Below, one piece after another: positions 22,713-32,641 of a stretch of DNA of 64,000 nucleotides (positions are counted from its first letter, which is position 1; every line of letters begins with the position of its first letter). The DNA comes from Lithodes maja (lineage: Eukaryota; Arthropoda; Malacostraca; Decapoda; Lithodidae), in assembly GCA_037953745.1 (NCBI GenBank), contig JBAKBP010010438.1, positions 1 to 64,000 on the forward strand. The letters run 5' to 3'. The notes beneath the pieces are model-generated. The model was not told the origin of the DNA and did no database searches. It worked only from the letters and a program-made list of their open reading frames with translations. The position numbers and the translations under genes were made by a program.

Positions 22713-23128
22713 CACCTCCCCGTGGCGTAACTGATAGCGCGTCTGGCTCACAACCAGAAGGTCCCGGGTTCGAGACCCGGGCGGGGAAGAGACATTTGGG
22801 CAAGTCTCCTAACGGTGTAGCCTCTGTTCACCTAGCAGGATAAATAGGAACCTGGTATTAGTGGACGAAGTTGTGACGTCCCATCTGGGGTTGGTGATCG
22901 GTTACAAGGTGAGATGGGTATCGTACTGGTCAACCTAAGCTACTGGTCAACCTAAGCCTTCGGGTGAGACTGGTACCGTAGTGAGAATGGTACGTACAGA
23001 TTAACCCTAAGCCTTCGTTTCTAGATGTCGCCAATTGGCTAAAATACAGACTACACACACATCCACAGCCATTGCAACGACACATAAACACTTAACATGC
23101 ATTTCACGCAATACATTCCCAGTTAAGG
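22713..23128 (+). mobile_element. tRNA-derived SINE, copy 1
   Basis: The head at 22717-22788 looks like a tRNA: an A box (GGCGTAACTGATAGC), an anticodon-like loop CTCACAA, and a good B box (GGGTTCGAGACCC) in a strong T arm. The acceptor/D spacing is one base short, so I do not call it a working tRNA gene. The body that follows (catttgggcaagtctcc, cacctagcaggataaatagg) is shared with copy 2 at 23233. The shared part ends at the acgcaatacattcccag words near 23128. Confidence 0.75.
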
Positions 23129-23232
23129 AGGCGCGATTATAATGAGCTTAGCTCGCATTGCGTGGATTCCCCTTGACGAACAAGCAAGTTAACAAGTGAA
23201 GTGAAGTGAACACACACACACACACACACACA

Positions 23233-23556
23233 CAGTGGTCCGTAGCATATTGGTTAGCGCACTTGGTTCACAGCCAAAACGTCACATGTTCCATTACCGG
23301 GCGGGAAAGAAACATTTGGGCAAATCTTCTTACACAATGCGCCTCTCTAGACCTAGCAGTATAAATAGGCCTCTGGAATAAAAGGCCATTTACGACGTCT
23401 TTTTTGTGTTGGTGGTCTATTACTAGCTGGACGGGTACCGTACAGGTCAACCAAACACTCAAAATCCAGCTATCGTCAATTGGCTGATTACAGATTACAT
23501 GCATATCTACAGCCACTCCAACCATGCATTTACACTTCACGCAATATATTCCCAGG
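23233..23556 (+). mobile_element. tRNA-derived SINE, copy 2, more diverged
   Basis: It follows a (CA)n tract. The tRNA-like head has the A-box-like GTAGCATATTGGTTAGCGC but a decayed B box (catgttccattac). The body matches copy 1 at catttgggcaaatctt, cctagcagtataaataggc, gtcaattggctga and the tail acgcaatatattcccag. It is older than copy 1. Confidence 0.7.
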
Positions 23557-23689
23557 TCGAACTTTTTTCGGTAAAAATAAAAAAATAAAATACAAAAACG
23601 TGAAGCTGAAATTATTGGAAACTGGGATGATCAGAAAATCCTCAATACCCTCTTGCCCACATCACACCTAGTCATCCATTCAGCAAGTC

Positions 23690-24160
23690 ATGGCTCATCA
23701 GGCTGCTAAGCTTGCTGAACGTGGTAGTATGGTTGGGATGAGCGAGAGTGGGGTGTCGGAACGTTTACCGGTGGCAAAAAAAGGTGGGAAGAAGGGCAAC
23801 TGACACACCGACATAGAAGTGGAGCTAAGCAGAAAACCACGTCATAACAGGAATAAAAAATTAAACAGTATATGTATAACCATCCATTCTCCAACGCCGA
23901 CGAAGCTAAGCAACATTTGCAATTTCAAGCTTCTACATAAACTATACGCAAGAGATTGAAGGAGATGGGATATAAACATAGATCACCAGCTGTCAACCAA
24001 AGCTAACCAAGAGGCACAAACAAACCAGGCTTGATTTTGCTCAACTATAATTTTGTTGACCAGGGCATTGACTATTGGGCACGAGTTGTTTTGATAATGT
24101 CAGAGAGGTTCCATAATAGTACCAGGACGATTAAAATTGTATCACTTAGCCGAGGTGGCG
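23690..24160 (+). pseudogene. Tc1/mariner-type transposase remnant
   Basis: Across several broken plus-strand frames I read the Tc1-like series ADEAKQHLQF, TIRKRLKEMGYKHRSPAV, TKRHKQTRLDFA and WARVV followed by RFHNSTRTIKIVS. This corresponds to the end of the DNA-binding region and the first part of the DDE catalytic core. The expected DE of the first catalytic block is lost, and the rest of the catalytic core is missing. It is bordered by SINEs on both sides. Confidence 0.65.
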
Positions 24161-24174
24161 GGGGTTCTTCAAAT

Positions 24175-24285
24175 AAGAATAAAGGTGACCTTTAAATCAA
24201 GTAATGCCACTTGAGAAAAACCTCACACAACCCACCCGGGATTCGAACCCTGGACCTTGCGATCAACAGGCACTTGTGCTTACCT
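24175..24285 (-). mobile_element. tRNA-like SINE fragment, minus strand
   Basis: On the minus strand this reads a tRNA 3' half: a loop TTGATCGCAAG, then a B box GGGTTCGAATCCC in a stable T arm, followed by a non-tRNA tail (gtgtgaggtttttctcaagt). It meets a plus-strand tRNA-like head at about 24286. Confidence 0.5.
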
Positions 24286-24475
24286 TTATCCGCTCATGGC
24301 CGAGTGGTTACGGTACCCAACTCTCCCAAACATACCTGGAGTGAGTGGGTTCGAATCCTGGTCCGGATACCTCTCTCCCAACCAATAGTTGTTTTCTCAG
24401 ACAAGACAAATTTCAGCTCAACCACGCATGGGTCGAAGACTGCGCTCTTGGAGGCCTAGGAACACATGGCATGTG
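24286..24475 (+). mobile_element. Class II tRNA-like SINE head and body
   Basis: The A box TGGCCGAGTGGTTA and B box GGTTCGAATCC are spaced widely, as in serine/leucine tRNAs with a long variable arm. TATCCG near 24287 can pair with CGGATA near 24365, forming an acceptor-like stem. A non-tRNA tail continues to about 24475 (agacaagacaaatttcagctc). A decayed tRNA gene is the alternative. Confidence 0.5.
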
Positions 24476-26801
24476 AGCTAGTCCTAGTTGATATTGTGCA
24501 TAAAATATAATTATAGACTAGTCATCATACAGAGTAATACTTTCCATCATATCACTCTTGGCTAATTTCATGTTAGCCGAGCATTATATAACTTCTTAAT
24601 TTAATTACTCATCCACTAATACCCCTAACTTACTAATTAACTCCTTACTTATATTATTCAAATACTATTAAGCTAGCATGACTTGATATAATATGCAAAT
24701 TAGCCACTCCTGTCTATACCATCGGTTGTTTACCTAAAAACCAACCACGTTCGGTTTAGTAACTCATCCTAGCCACCTCGCCCGCCACTATCTGTGCAAT
24801 ATAGGATAGATCTTCCCTATTATTTCCCTCCCCCCTTAGTGAATGCATATAACTTGTTTGCAAATATAATAAATAATACTTTACCTAAGCTATCATTGGT
24901 GAACAGAGAGACCAGTTTATCATGAGAATCAATAAATATATACTCATTAATCCCATTAGGATTGACTAATTTTGGCAGTTTAATCGGGCTTTTCATTAGA
25001 GGGTTTATACAACTTAAGGAGGTTCTGTAGGAATTATAGGGACACATACTATGTCATATTTACCCTTTGACTTTCATATTCCCTTTCTACTCTGAATAAA
25101 ATATTCTCCTTTTCTACTCTGAATATAATAGTATAATGCTAGTCTGGATAAACCGCCAAATACGAGTCCTGATTCCACTAGGCCTACATAAACAAAAATC
25201 ATAAAAAGAGGGATTTTTTTCAGAGGACTGACTCTATGGGCTTGACTGGCCCATGGTATAAAGACTAATATTAGTCTTTATACCATGGGCTGACTGGCCC
25301 ATGGTATAAAGACTAATATTAGTCTTTATACCATGGGCTGACTGGCCCATGGTATAAAGACTAATATTAGTCTTTATACCATGGACTGGCCCATTCACGG
25401 CGGATCCCATTGATAATCAGCACATCACAGCCATGTGTCTATCCAATTATGTGTCTAAGCTTTCTGTCGTTATTGATCCTATTGTAGCAATCGGTAGCCT
25501 ATAATCACATATCTACCAAACTTGTGCATGCTTATCACGGAGCAGCAGCCGTTTTCCACATCGTCTTTGTGGATCCCACTTACAACTAAACCATCTGTAT
25601 CATATCCTCTCTTACTCTACACTTCTAATATATGCAAGCCTAATGTTTTCCCAAGTCCCATTTCTTTTGTACTGACCATATCATGTATTTCATGATATTC
25701 ACTACCTCAATAATCTTTTACTTCTGTTAAATGTTCTAACACATTCTGGCTATAATTCCATGTCGTCAGGCGTTAGAATATTATTGATGTTCTAACGTTC
25801 TATTATTCTGGGTAGTTTTGCCATTCTTCTTAGTACCGTCACTTCCAATCAATCTATGGACACTGGACAGCAAAATTAAAAACATAATCCATGTGAAGCC
25901 TTACTAAAGACGGGTGAAATTTTAAAATTGCGTTTGTTGTTATTCACGCTTCTAGATATCTATCTAAAAACTCTGATTTCAAACAATGTTGCATTGTTTT
26001 TTTTTGGTTTCACATCACGACTGACGATGACTTTAATTTTTTTGTTTAATAATTGAGTTACTTAATTCCATATTATTTAGCCATCTAGATATCACTGAGA
26101 TTGCGTCTTGCCCCTGTCACCAGACAGATTGGTGAACAAATTATATTTGTTTTCTTCTGAGATATAGGTGGTGGTTACTGGCTACCATGGCCTTGAGTAA
26201 AGGAGATGGGTAATGTAACCGGACAACACAAGAATGCATTGAGCTATTAAATCTCTTCATACGGGAGATATATGGGCATGTATTGCCCATTCGGGTAGTG
26301 TATCAAATTATTTTTGAAGAGCATGAATCGTTATCAGGATCAATAATTCAACCTATTTTTAGTGTCATTTGAAAAATTACCAATCTTTTTAGCTAGGCCT
26401 AAACCAAGCTAGGTCGTTAATGTAAAAGATGAACAATTGAGGAACTAAAACTGACCATCGTGTAAGACCCCAACCTTCACTACACCCAATCTGATTGTAT
26501 AGGCTACTGTTAATGTAATTTTTTTGTTTCCTACTAATTAGCCATGGTCTAATTCACGTAATATAATTCGCCCTATTCCAAGAGCTGCTTCTTTAATCAA
26601 CAATCTTGCATGTGGATATTTATCGAAAACTTTACTGACATGTCAATATCTTTGAAGGTATTTTTTGTCTTTGTTTATGGACTCGTGGGCTTGGGAAAAT
26701 AAAGGTTAATAGATAAGGAGACACTCGCAGACAACACGGTTAAATTCCATTACAAGATTGATGATTAAGCATTTAATAAATGTGACAGCAGCATACTCCT
26801 C
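24476..26801. other. AT-rich non-coding stretch
   Basis: Apart from the palindrome array at 25250-25384 I recognise nothing. A 75-codon minus-strand frame at 24820-25047 has no known motif. There are no further inverted ends or SINE heads that I could support. Confidence 0.5.
25250..25384. repeat. Three tandem 40-bp perfect palindromes, 48-bp period
   Basis: Each unit is CCCATGGTATAAAGACTAAT followed immediately by its exact reverse complement, at 25250-25289, 25298-25337 and 25346-25384 (the last base of the third is changed). The spacers are ctgactgg each time. The junction of each unit contains AATATT and an NcoI-like CCATGG at both edges. There is no coding potential. Confidence 0.97.
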
Positions 26802-26974
26802 TTAACCCTTTCACCCATTTATGACGCAGATGTTGCCAGATTAGCAATAGGAAGAGTTCTCTCACTCTTATAACTACCTCTCAAAAATTAGTGTTCTGCC
26901 CACACCTAACTCAAAGACAACTGCAGTGGATGAAGTAACTAAACTAAAGGTCCTGATGTGGCGGCGTCTACGCC

Positions 26975-27790
26975 GTGGGGCCACCTCCCGAGACTGCCAA
27001 CCGCGGATGGCTGCCGACCCTCCACTGCCGAAGACAAAATCAACGACCAGTGGAGGAAAACCGGATGCCGGCCGCGGGGAGCAGTTTCGGGAGCCAAACC
27101 GTCAAAACCATCCCCTGCCCCCTCCCTGGGGGCACGGGTCCTTGGAGCGGCTTCGGTCGCGCCGGGAATGTTCACACCTCTCACACCACACACACACATC
27201 ACACAGTTTTTCCTACACCGAGAAATGACTCTCCGGCTGTCATTTCTCGAAGACTTCTTCTAGCCGGAGACATTGAGAGCAACCCAGGACCCACGTACAC
27301 ATACATATGTCCAACTTGCTCAAAACCCATCACTTCGAGTCGCCATACTAAGGGTTCAGTTCTCTGCAATTCATGTGGGAACTGGACCCACTTCACCTGC
27401 ACAACACTTGCCTCCAAGAAACACTACACAAACACTTGGACCTGTTCCTCATGCCCCTCCCTCTCCCAGTCAAATCCCTCACCTAAAACCCGTCCACCTC
27501 TCCTTCCCAACCCACCAAACCTTCCCATATCATCCACTCCCCCCCCTAAAACCCGTCCACCTCTCCTCCCTAACCCACCTAACCTTCCCATACCATCTAC
27601 ATCCTCAACTCAACACACCACACCCTATCCTAATCCATTTCAACCCCCATCTCCTGCTCCCCAATCCCCACCCCCACCTCACCCATCCCAACCCCCAGCC
27701 CCTCCCTCACCCCCCCTCCACCCCCACCCCATCCTCGTGCAGCAGCACCCAACATACATCGTGCACATAACATTAACATTCTTCAACTGA
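26975..27790 (+). CDS. LINE ORF1 segment with 2A-like peptide and PHD-like zinc finger
   Basis: A 271-codon frame; the first ATG at 26975 may not be the true start. GDIESNPGP is encoded at 27266-27292, preceded by RRLLLA: this is the 2A consensus D-I-E-x-N-P-G-P, at which ribosomes skip a peptide bond between Gly and the final Pro. Immediately after comes a Cys/His series, CPTC, CNSC, WTHFTC and WTCSSC, spaced like a PHD or related finger. A 120-residue proline-rich tail with two near-identical KTRPPLLPNPPNLP repeats follows. The frame stops at 27790 while the endonuclease begins in another frame near 27755. 2A motifs upstream of such fingers are known in some CR1/L2-like and trypanosome ingi LINEs. 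Confidence 0.82.
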   Translation: MGPPPETANRGWLPTLHCRRQNQRPVEENRMPAAGSSFGSQTVKTIPCPLPGGTGPWSGFGRAGNVHTSHTTHTHHTVFPTPRNDSPAVISRRLLLAGDIESNPGPTYTYICPTCSKPITSSRHTKGSVLCNSCGNWTHFTCTTLASKKHYTNTWTCSSCPSLSQSNPSPKTRPPLLPNPPNLPISSTPPPKTRPPLLPNPPNLPIPSTSSTQHTTPYPNPFQPPSPAPQSPPPPHPSQPPAPPSPPLHPHPILVQQHPTYIVHITLTFFN

Positions 27791-28440
27791 ACATAGATGG
27801 CATCAACACAAAGAAACACGAACTCTCACACTTCATCAAACAACACAACATACACATTGCCATCTTACAAGAAACAAAACTCCGCACAACACAAAAAACA
27901 CCCACATTTCATAATTTCACCACCATCAGACAAGACCGGGCTGTCGGCGGGGGCGGTGGACTCATCACTCTGGTACACAAAGAAATATCATACATAGTAA
28001 CCAGTGTACAAACCAAATCCCTCCTCCCCCCAAATGATAACACAACAGAAATACAGTCAATTAAAATACGCACTGGCAACAACTCCAACATAACCATCAT
28101 AACACATACATCCCTCTCCAAACATCCCCTACAGTACCAAATGAATACAGACCACACTTACAACACATCACAAACACCCCACACATCATCCTGGGTGGTG
28201 ACTTCAACACCAAGACGTCGGCCTGGTTTGTCGACAACCCCGACACAGACAGAGGGCTGGTACTACAAAACCAAACCGATAACCTCATCATCCTTAACGA
28301 CATCCATCAACATACCCATATTCCTCACCAAGCCCTCTATAACCCATCATCTCCAGACATCACCTTTTGCTCCCCAGAACTCGCCCCCACAACATCCTGG
28401 AGGGTGGTCAGAACCTTAGGCTCTGACCACCTCCCGATCA
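27755..28440 (+). pseudogene. AP-like endonuclease of the 27-31 kb LINE
   Basis: The first part reads HNINILQLNIDG (the N-residue block), IAILQETKL (catalytic E) and VGGGGGLITLVH. After a one-base shift near 28110-28130 the second part gives HIILGGDFNTKTSAWF (catalytic block near 28196-28207), SPDITFCS and SDHLPI near 28421. All major catalytic blocks survive. It nicks target DNA for target-primed reverse transcription. The last block overlaps the frame called as the RT linker. Confidence 0.85.
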
Positions 28441-30898
28441 TTATCACCACCAAAACCAGACTCACCCCAGCTAGCCACAAACACACATACACCAATTATA
28501 AAAGAGCTAACTGGGAAGCATTCACAAATGAGACAGAACAACACTTCACAACTCTAAACAGTACACCCATCACTAACATCAACAATGCTGTACACATACT
28601 CTATACAACTATCCAAAACGCTGACAAGAAACACATTCCAAGAGGTAACAGAAAGAGACACAACCCCAACTTCACACCAGAAATTCAAAACCTCATCAGA
28701 CAACGTGACATACTGAAACACTCCCCAGCACCCCACACACAAGACATCACACAACAAATTCAAGCACTCAACACCCAAACTAACAACAAAATACAAGAAC
28801 AACAAAAACTAAATTGGAATAACTTCCTACAAACACTTGATCACAAAACAAACCCCAAAAACTCTACAAAACACTAAACAGCATCACACTTTCCAACAGC
28901 AACACAACACAATCACATGCTGCAATCACAACAACAGACTCTACTCCTTCATGTAAACAACAAGCAAACACTCTCATCAATCACTTCTCACATGTCAGCC
29001 ACCTAAAACCTCACAAAGACGACCGACGTGTCATCCGACGTAAGAGACAATTCCCCACAGACCCTGAATATACACCCTTCACCAATCACCAGACAAAGCA
29101 TATCATCAACAATCTCAAGCACTCACCCGCCTGTGGCCTAGACAACATAAGCAACATACACTTCAGACACCTGGGACTACAAGGCATACAAGCACTCACT
29201 AACATATCAAACTACAGCTATTCACACAACACAATACCAGACATTTGGAAGCATGGTATCATCATCACATTCCCCAAACCCAACAAAAACCCCACGCTAC
29301 CCTCCTCCCACCGCCCCATCACATTCCTTTGCTCCCTCTCCAAAGTCATGGAACGCCTAGTATTACAACTAATTACACCTGACCTACCCCTAGCTCCAAC
29401 ACAACATGGCTTTAGGCCACTGCACTCCACAAACACTCTTCTCACAGACCTTACACAAAGAGCTTTCGACGGCATCAACTCAGCTAGACCACCACACAGA
29501 TCACTATTAGCCACACTCGACATTAGTAAAGCCTTCGATGCCATCCCCCGCCACAACCTAACAAACAAAATCTACAACACAAACATGCACAACAACACAA
29601 AAAGGTGGCTGGCCAACTTCCTAGCAGGCAGATGTGCACACGTATCTTTTGCCTGTCAGTCATCTAAAATCAGAAACTTTCCAAACGGAGTCCCACAAGG
29701 ATCCGTCCTATCGCCCGCACTCTTCAATCTGTACATGCACGATATAACTACACCCAATACGCCCCAAATAAACTTAGCCTCCTATGCAGATGACATAACA
29801 CTCACATGCACACACCATGACCCAAAAAGAGCAACAGATCTCCTTCAACCCTATCTCAACACACTACATGGCTGGTGCACTACAAACATACTTAATCTAG
29901 CCCCAGCCAAATCCACCGCAACCCTGCTCACAAGTTGGACAGGAGAACACGAATACATCCCTCAACTCACCATAAACAACACACCCCTAACACATACACA
30001 CACACCCAAAATCCTAGGAGTAACATATGATACTCATATGACATTCAAACAGCACACCACAAACATTAAAAAGAAACTGACACCCAGACTTAACGCCCTC
30101 AGGTCACTTGCTCACAAAAAATTTGGACACAACAAAGAAACTACCACCACAGTATATAAACAATACATAAGATCAGTGATGGAATACGCAAGCCCAGCCT
30201 GGGCTTCTAACCTAGCTGAAACACATCATAAGACTTTACAGACTATTCAAAACAAAGCCCTGAAGATCATTACAGGCTGCACAGCTACTGCACCCACAGA
30301 TCACCTACATCAAGAAACCAAAATCCTCAAAGTCAAAGACCATCTGGACATGAGAGGCACTCAATTCCTGGCAGCAGCCTCCACGAACCAAGACCACCCA
30401 CTAAACCACATGGCAACACACCCACAGACACCAAGAAATATGAAAACAACACCCAGCACACGGTATCACACACAATTATTGTCCTCTCTCCCTCCCTGCC
30501 CACCCCGAACCAACTTCCAGAAGCACATTCATACTCATATCTCTCACCGATCCATCCACTCACTCACAGACAACACGCAGCTGCATGCACGACCTCCCGA
30601 AATCCATCCTTCCAAATCCTCCCTTCCTCGCGAGGACAGAGTCCACCTGGCCAGGCTGAGATGCGGACACCATCCAGCTCTCCTGAGCTATCAGAAGAGA
30701 CTCGATGACTCCGTTGTCGACTCCTGCCCGGGATGTAACACAGCACCCCATACCATTAAACACATCATAGAAGACTGCATTTCACACAACCACTTACGCC
30801 AACAACACAATCTACACTCAATGAGAGCTCTGTGGGAAAGCCCAATCGTGGCCATGGCCTTCCTCAGGGACTCGGGGCTGTTCGGCCAGGCAGCTTAG
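28404..30898 (+). pseudogene. Reverse transcriptase and C-terminal zinc finger of the 27-31 kb LINE
   Basis: The linker frame (28404-28877) shifts once near 28865 and then stays open to 30898. RT blocks seen: SPACGLDNIS (29130), HRPITFLCSLSKVMERL (29310-29370), TLDISKAFDAIPR (motif A), NGVPQGSVLSPALFNLYMHDI, YADD at 29783-29794, LNLAPAKSTATLL, KILGVTYDTHM. The thumb and C-terminal region end with a CPGC...H...C finger near 30725-30780 and the terminal LFGQAA. The stop at about 30898 is followed at once by the (AAC)n tail. Catalytic residues look intact. Confidence 0.9.
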
Positions 30899-31015
30899 GG
30901 AACAACAACAACAACAACAACTAAACTAAAGGTTTCTAAATACCCCTGATGGTAACAAAGGCTTTAAAGTATCCACAATAGGCTCAAAATCGCGTCATAT
31001 GTCGGAGAGGGTTAA

Positions 31016-31597
31016 TTTGATGTGTTTAATTTAGTCAGCAGCCAGCCCTTATTCCCACAAGGGGTAGGGAGTATCAACAAGAAACACATGAAAGGAGGAA
31101 AAAAAAAATAGGTGGCAGGGGAAGAATCCATACAGCTATTCGCACACAAACATTCGGAAACCTCAATCTCTTATTAGCCCCCAAGATCATTGGCTTCAAC
31201 TCAGATGCTATTTACGTCCAGACAAATTAAGTTTAAGTTTAGCTGTATATATATATATTTTTTTTTTAGTAACATCGAATACATTTAAACGTTTAGGATA
31301 ACTCATACAATATATACCCGGTGCCAGCGAACTTGGCGCTAATCCTGACCGCATATCTTAAAAAAAAAAAAAAAAAAAATATATATATAGTAGATCAGGA
31401 AATAGATGTAGAGATTGACTACCCATTTCTCGAATACTTTCTACACCAACACCAAGTATAGTGTTTAATAGGGGTTCTGATTAGAACAATCACTAACAAG
31501 TGTATACTAGATTATATAATACAAGCTACTCATTGTATTCATTTTAAGTTATGTATAAATTAGTTTGTCGTGCGTAAATATATGTGTATTTAACGGA
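31016..31597. other. Non-coding, A-tract and TA microsatellite
   Basis: No gene is visible. Homopolymer A runs at 31090-31110 and 31361-31378, a T run at 31258-31268 and TA stretches look like old retrotransposon tails, but I cannot define elements. (GA)n at about 31598-31620 borders the next repeat. Confidence 0.5.
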
Positions 31598-31846
31598 GAG
31601 AGAGAGAGAGAGAGAGAGAGACTTCTAATATAATACAAACAAATAATGATAGCAATATTGTCATATGTAGCGCCCAGCATGCTAGTACTGTGTCTGTGTG
31701 CCCTGGTTGTGGTAGCTCAGGCGGTGGCGCCTGGCTAGACACCACGGCCCCTGCTAGACATGACCACACACACAGGCTTGGGACGGGAGTGCAAACTAGA
31801 CAGGTACCACGTACCTAATATTTTGTCGCAAAATTTAGTTGGGCTA
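31598..31846 (+). mobile_element. Short interspersed repeat, inverted copy of 18278-18519
   Basis: It matches the minus strand of 18278-18519 over its length with scattered differences, including the A-box-like TGGTAGCTCAGGCGGT near 31712. It begins with a GA tract and ends near ttagttgggctactg. The LINE fragment starts directly after it. Confidence 0.5.
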
Positions 31847-31849
31847 CTG

Positions 31850-32460
31850 TACCAGTCTCGCTAAGGCAGCCTCCCAGAAGCTGGGTGTGCTCAACCGCCT
31901 CAAGGGGTTCTTTACCCCTGCGCAGCTTCTTGCTCTTTACAGAGGCACAGTGCGTCCTTGTATTGTGTAATGTTCACATGTGTGGGGAGGATCCTCTCAC
32001 AATCCACTCCTAGACAAAGTAGAAAGGAAAGCCTTTCGTATCATTAACTCACGCCCACTCACAAACTCTCTGCAATCTCTCTCTCTTTGCCGCAACGTTG
32101 CATCTCTCTCGCTATTCTATCGCTACTACAATAATCAGTGTTCCTCGGAGCTTTTCCAGTATATACCACCTCCTCTACGTAGGGTACCTTGCAACACAAT
32201 CCCACCCCTACACTGTGCAACACTCCAACCCATGAGTGAAACGCTATTCTCAGACTTTCTTCAATTCAACTGCTGAGCTCTGGAACTCTCTCCCAGAATC
32301 AGTCTTTCCCTCTTCCTATGACTTAAATTGCTTTAAACTCTGTGTGTCCAGCCATTTTAGCTCGAATGTCCCTTGATTTCGGCCCTGTCACTCTTTGAAA
32401 TCTGGGGGAGGCACTCGCTGCAGGCAGTTTTGCCTTTAGTCTCCCTCATTCACATAGAAA
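31850..32460 (+). pseudogene. LINE reverse transcriptase thumb and C-terminus, 5'-truncated
   Basis: The plus-strand frame gives AASQKLGVLNRLKGFFTPAQ, ALYRGTVRPCIV, a stop, then CSHVWGGSSHNPLLDKVERKAFRIIN, the thumb segment of CR1/Jockey-group reverse transcriptases. The frame later shifts (near 32200-32270) into TAELWNSLPESVFPSSYDL, the usual last conserved block. A 3' untranslated tail with aaataaagaaa runs into (TA)n at 32468-32520. Catalytic palm and endonuclease are absent, as in a typical 5'-truncated LINE copy. Confidence 0.75.
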
Positions 32461-32641
32461 AATAAAGAAATATATATATATATATATATATATATACTGT
32501 ATATATATATGTATATATGTATATATGAGAGCTTGGAAACATATGTATATATACATATATAGGGAGATAGAGTTAGAGTTATTTATATAGATAGATTGTT
32601 AGATTATAATATGGGCAGCTGTGATAGACTGTATTACCTGT

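Larger units (their letters stand above)
26952..30918 (+). mobile_element. Nearly full-length I/Ingi-like LINE with 15-bp target duplication
   Basis: A 3.97-kb element flanked by AACTAAACTAAAGGT at 26937-26951 and 30919-30933. It has a GC-rich 5' region, an ORF1-type segment with a 2A-like motif and PHD-like finger, an AP endonuclease, a reverse transcriptase, a C-terminal CCHC-type finger and a (AAC)n tail. Only two or three single-base shifts break it. Codon use is strikingly A/C-rich. The C-terminal layout (PREDRVHLARLRCGHHP then CPGCNTAPHTIKHI) resembles the Ingi/Vingi group of I-superfamily LINEs; the clade is an inference. Confidence 0.9.
26802..31015. mobile_element. TTAA MITE split by a LINE
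   Basis: The left end TTAACCCTTTCACCCATTTA at 26802 and the right end, read on the minus strand from 31015, TTAACCCTCTCCGACATATG are followed by tGACGC in both, giving inverted ends with TTAA. Only 26802-26951 and 30934-31015, plus the 15-bp duplication, belong to it. The remainder is the LINE at 26952-30918. Confidence 0.65.

Noticed and set aside
22717..22788. Functional tRNA gene with anticodon CAC
   Set aside because: The anticodon and T arms are good, but the acceptor-to-D spacing is one base off, and the sequence runs into a body shared with a second repeat copy. It is a SINE head.
27199..30763. Minus-strand frames within the 27-31 kb LINE
   Set aside because: They are shadows of the A/C-rich plus-strand LINE coding sequence, with no domain match.
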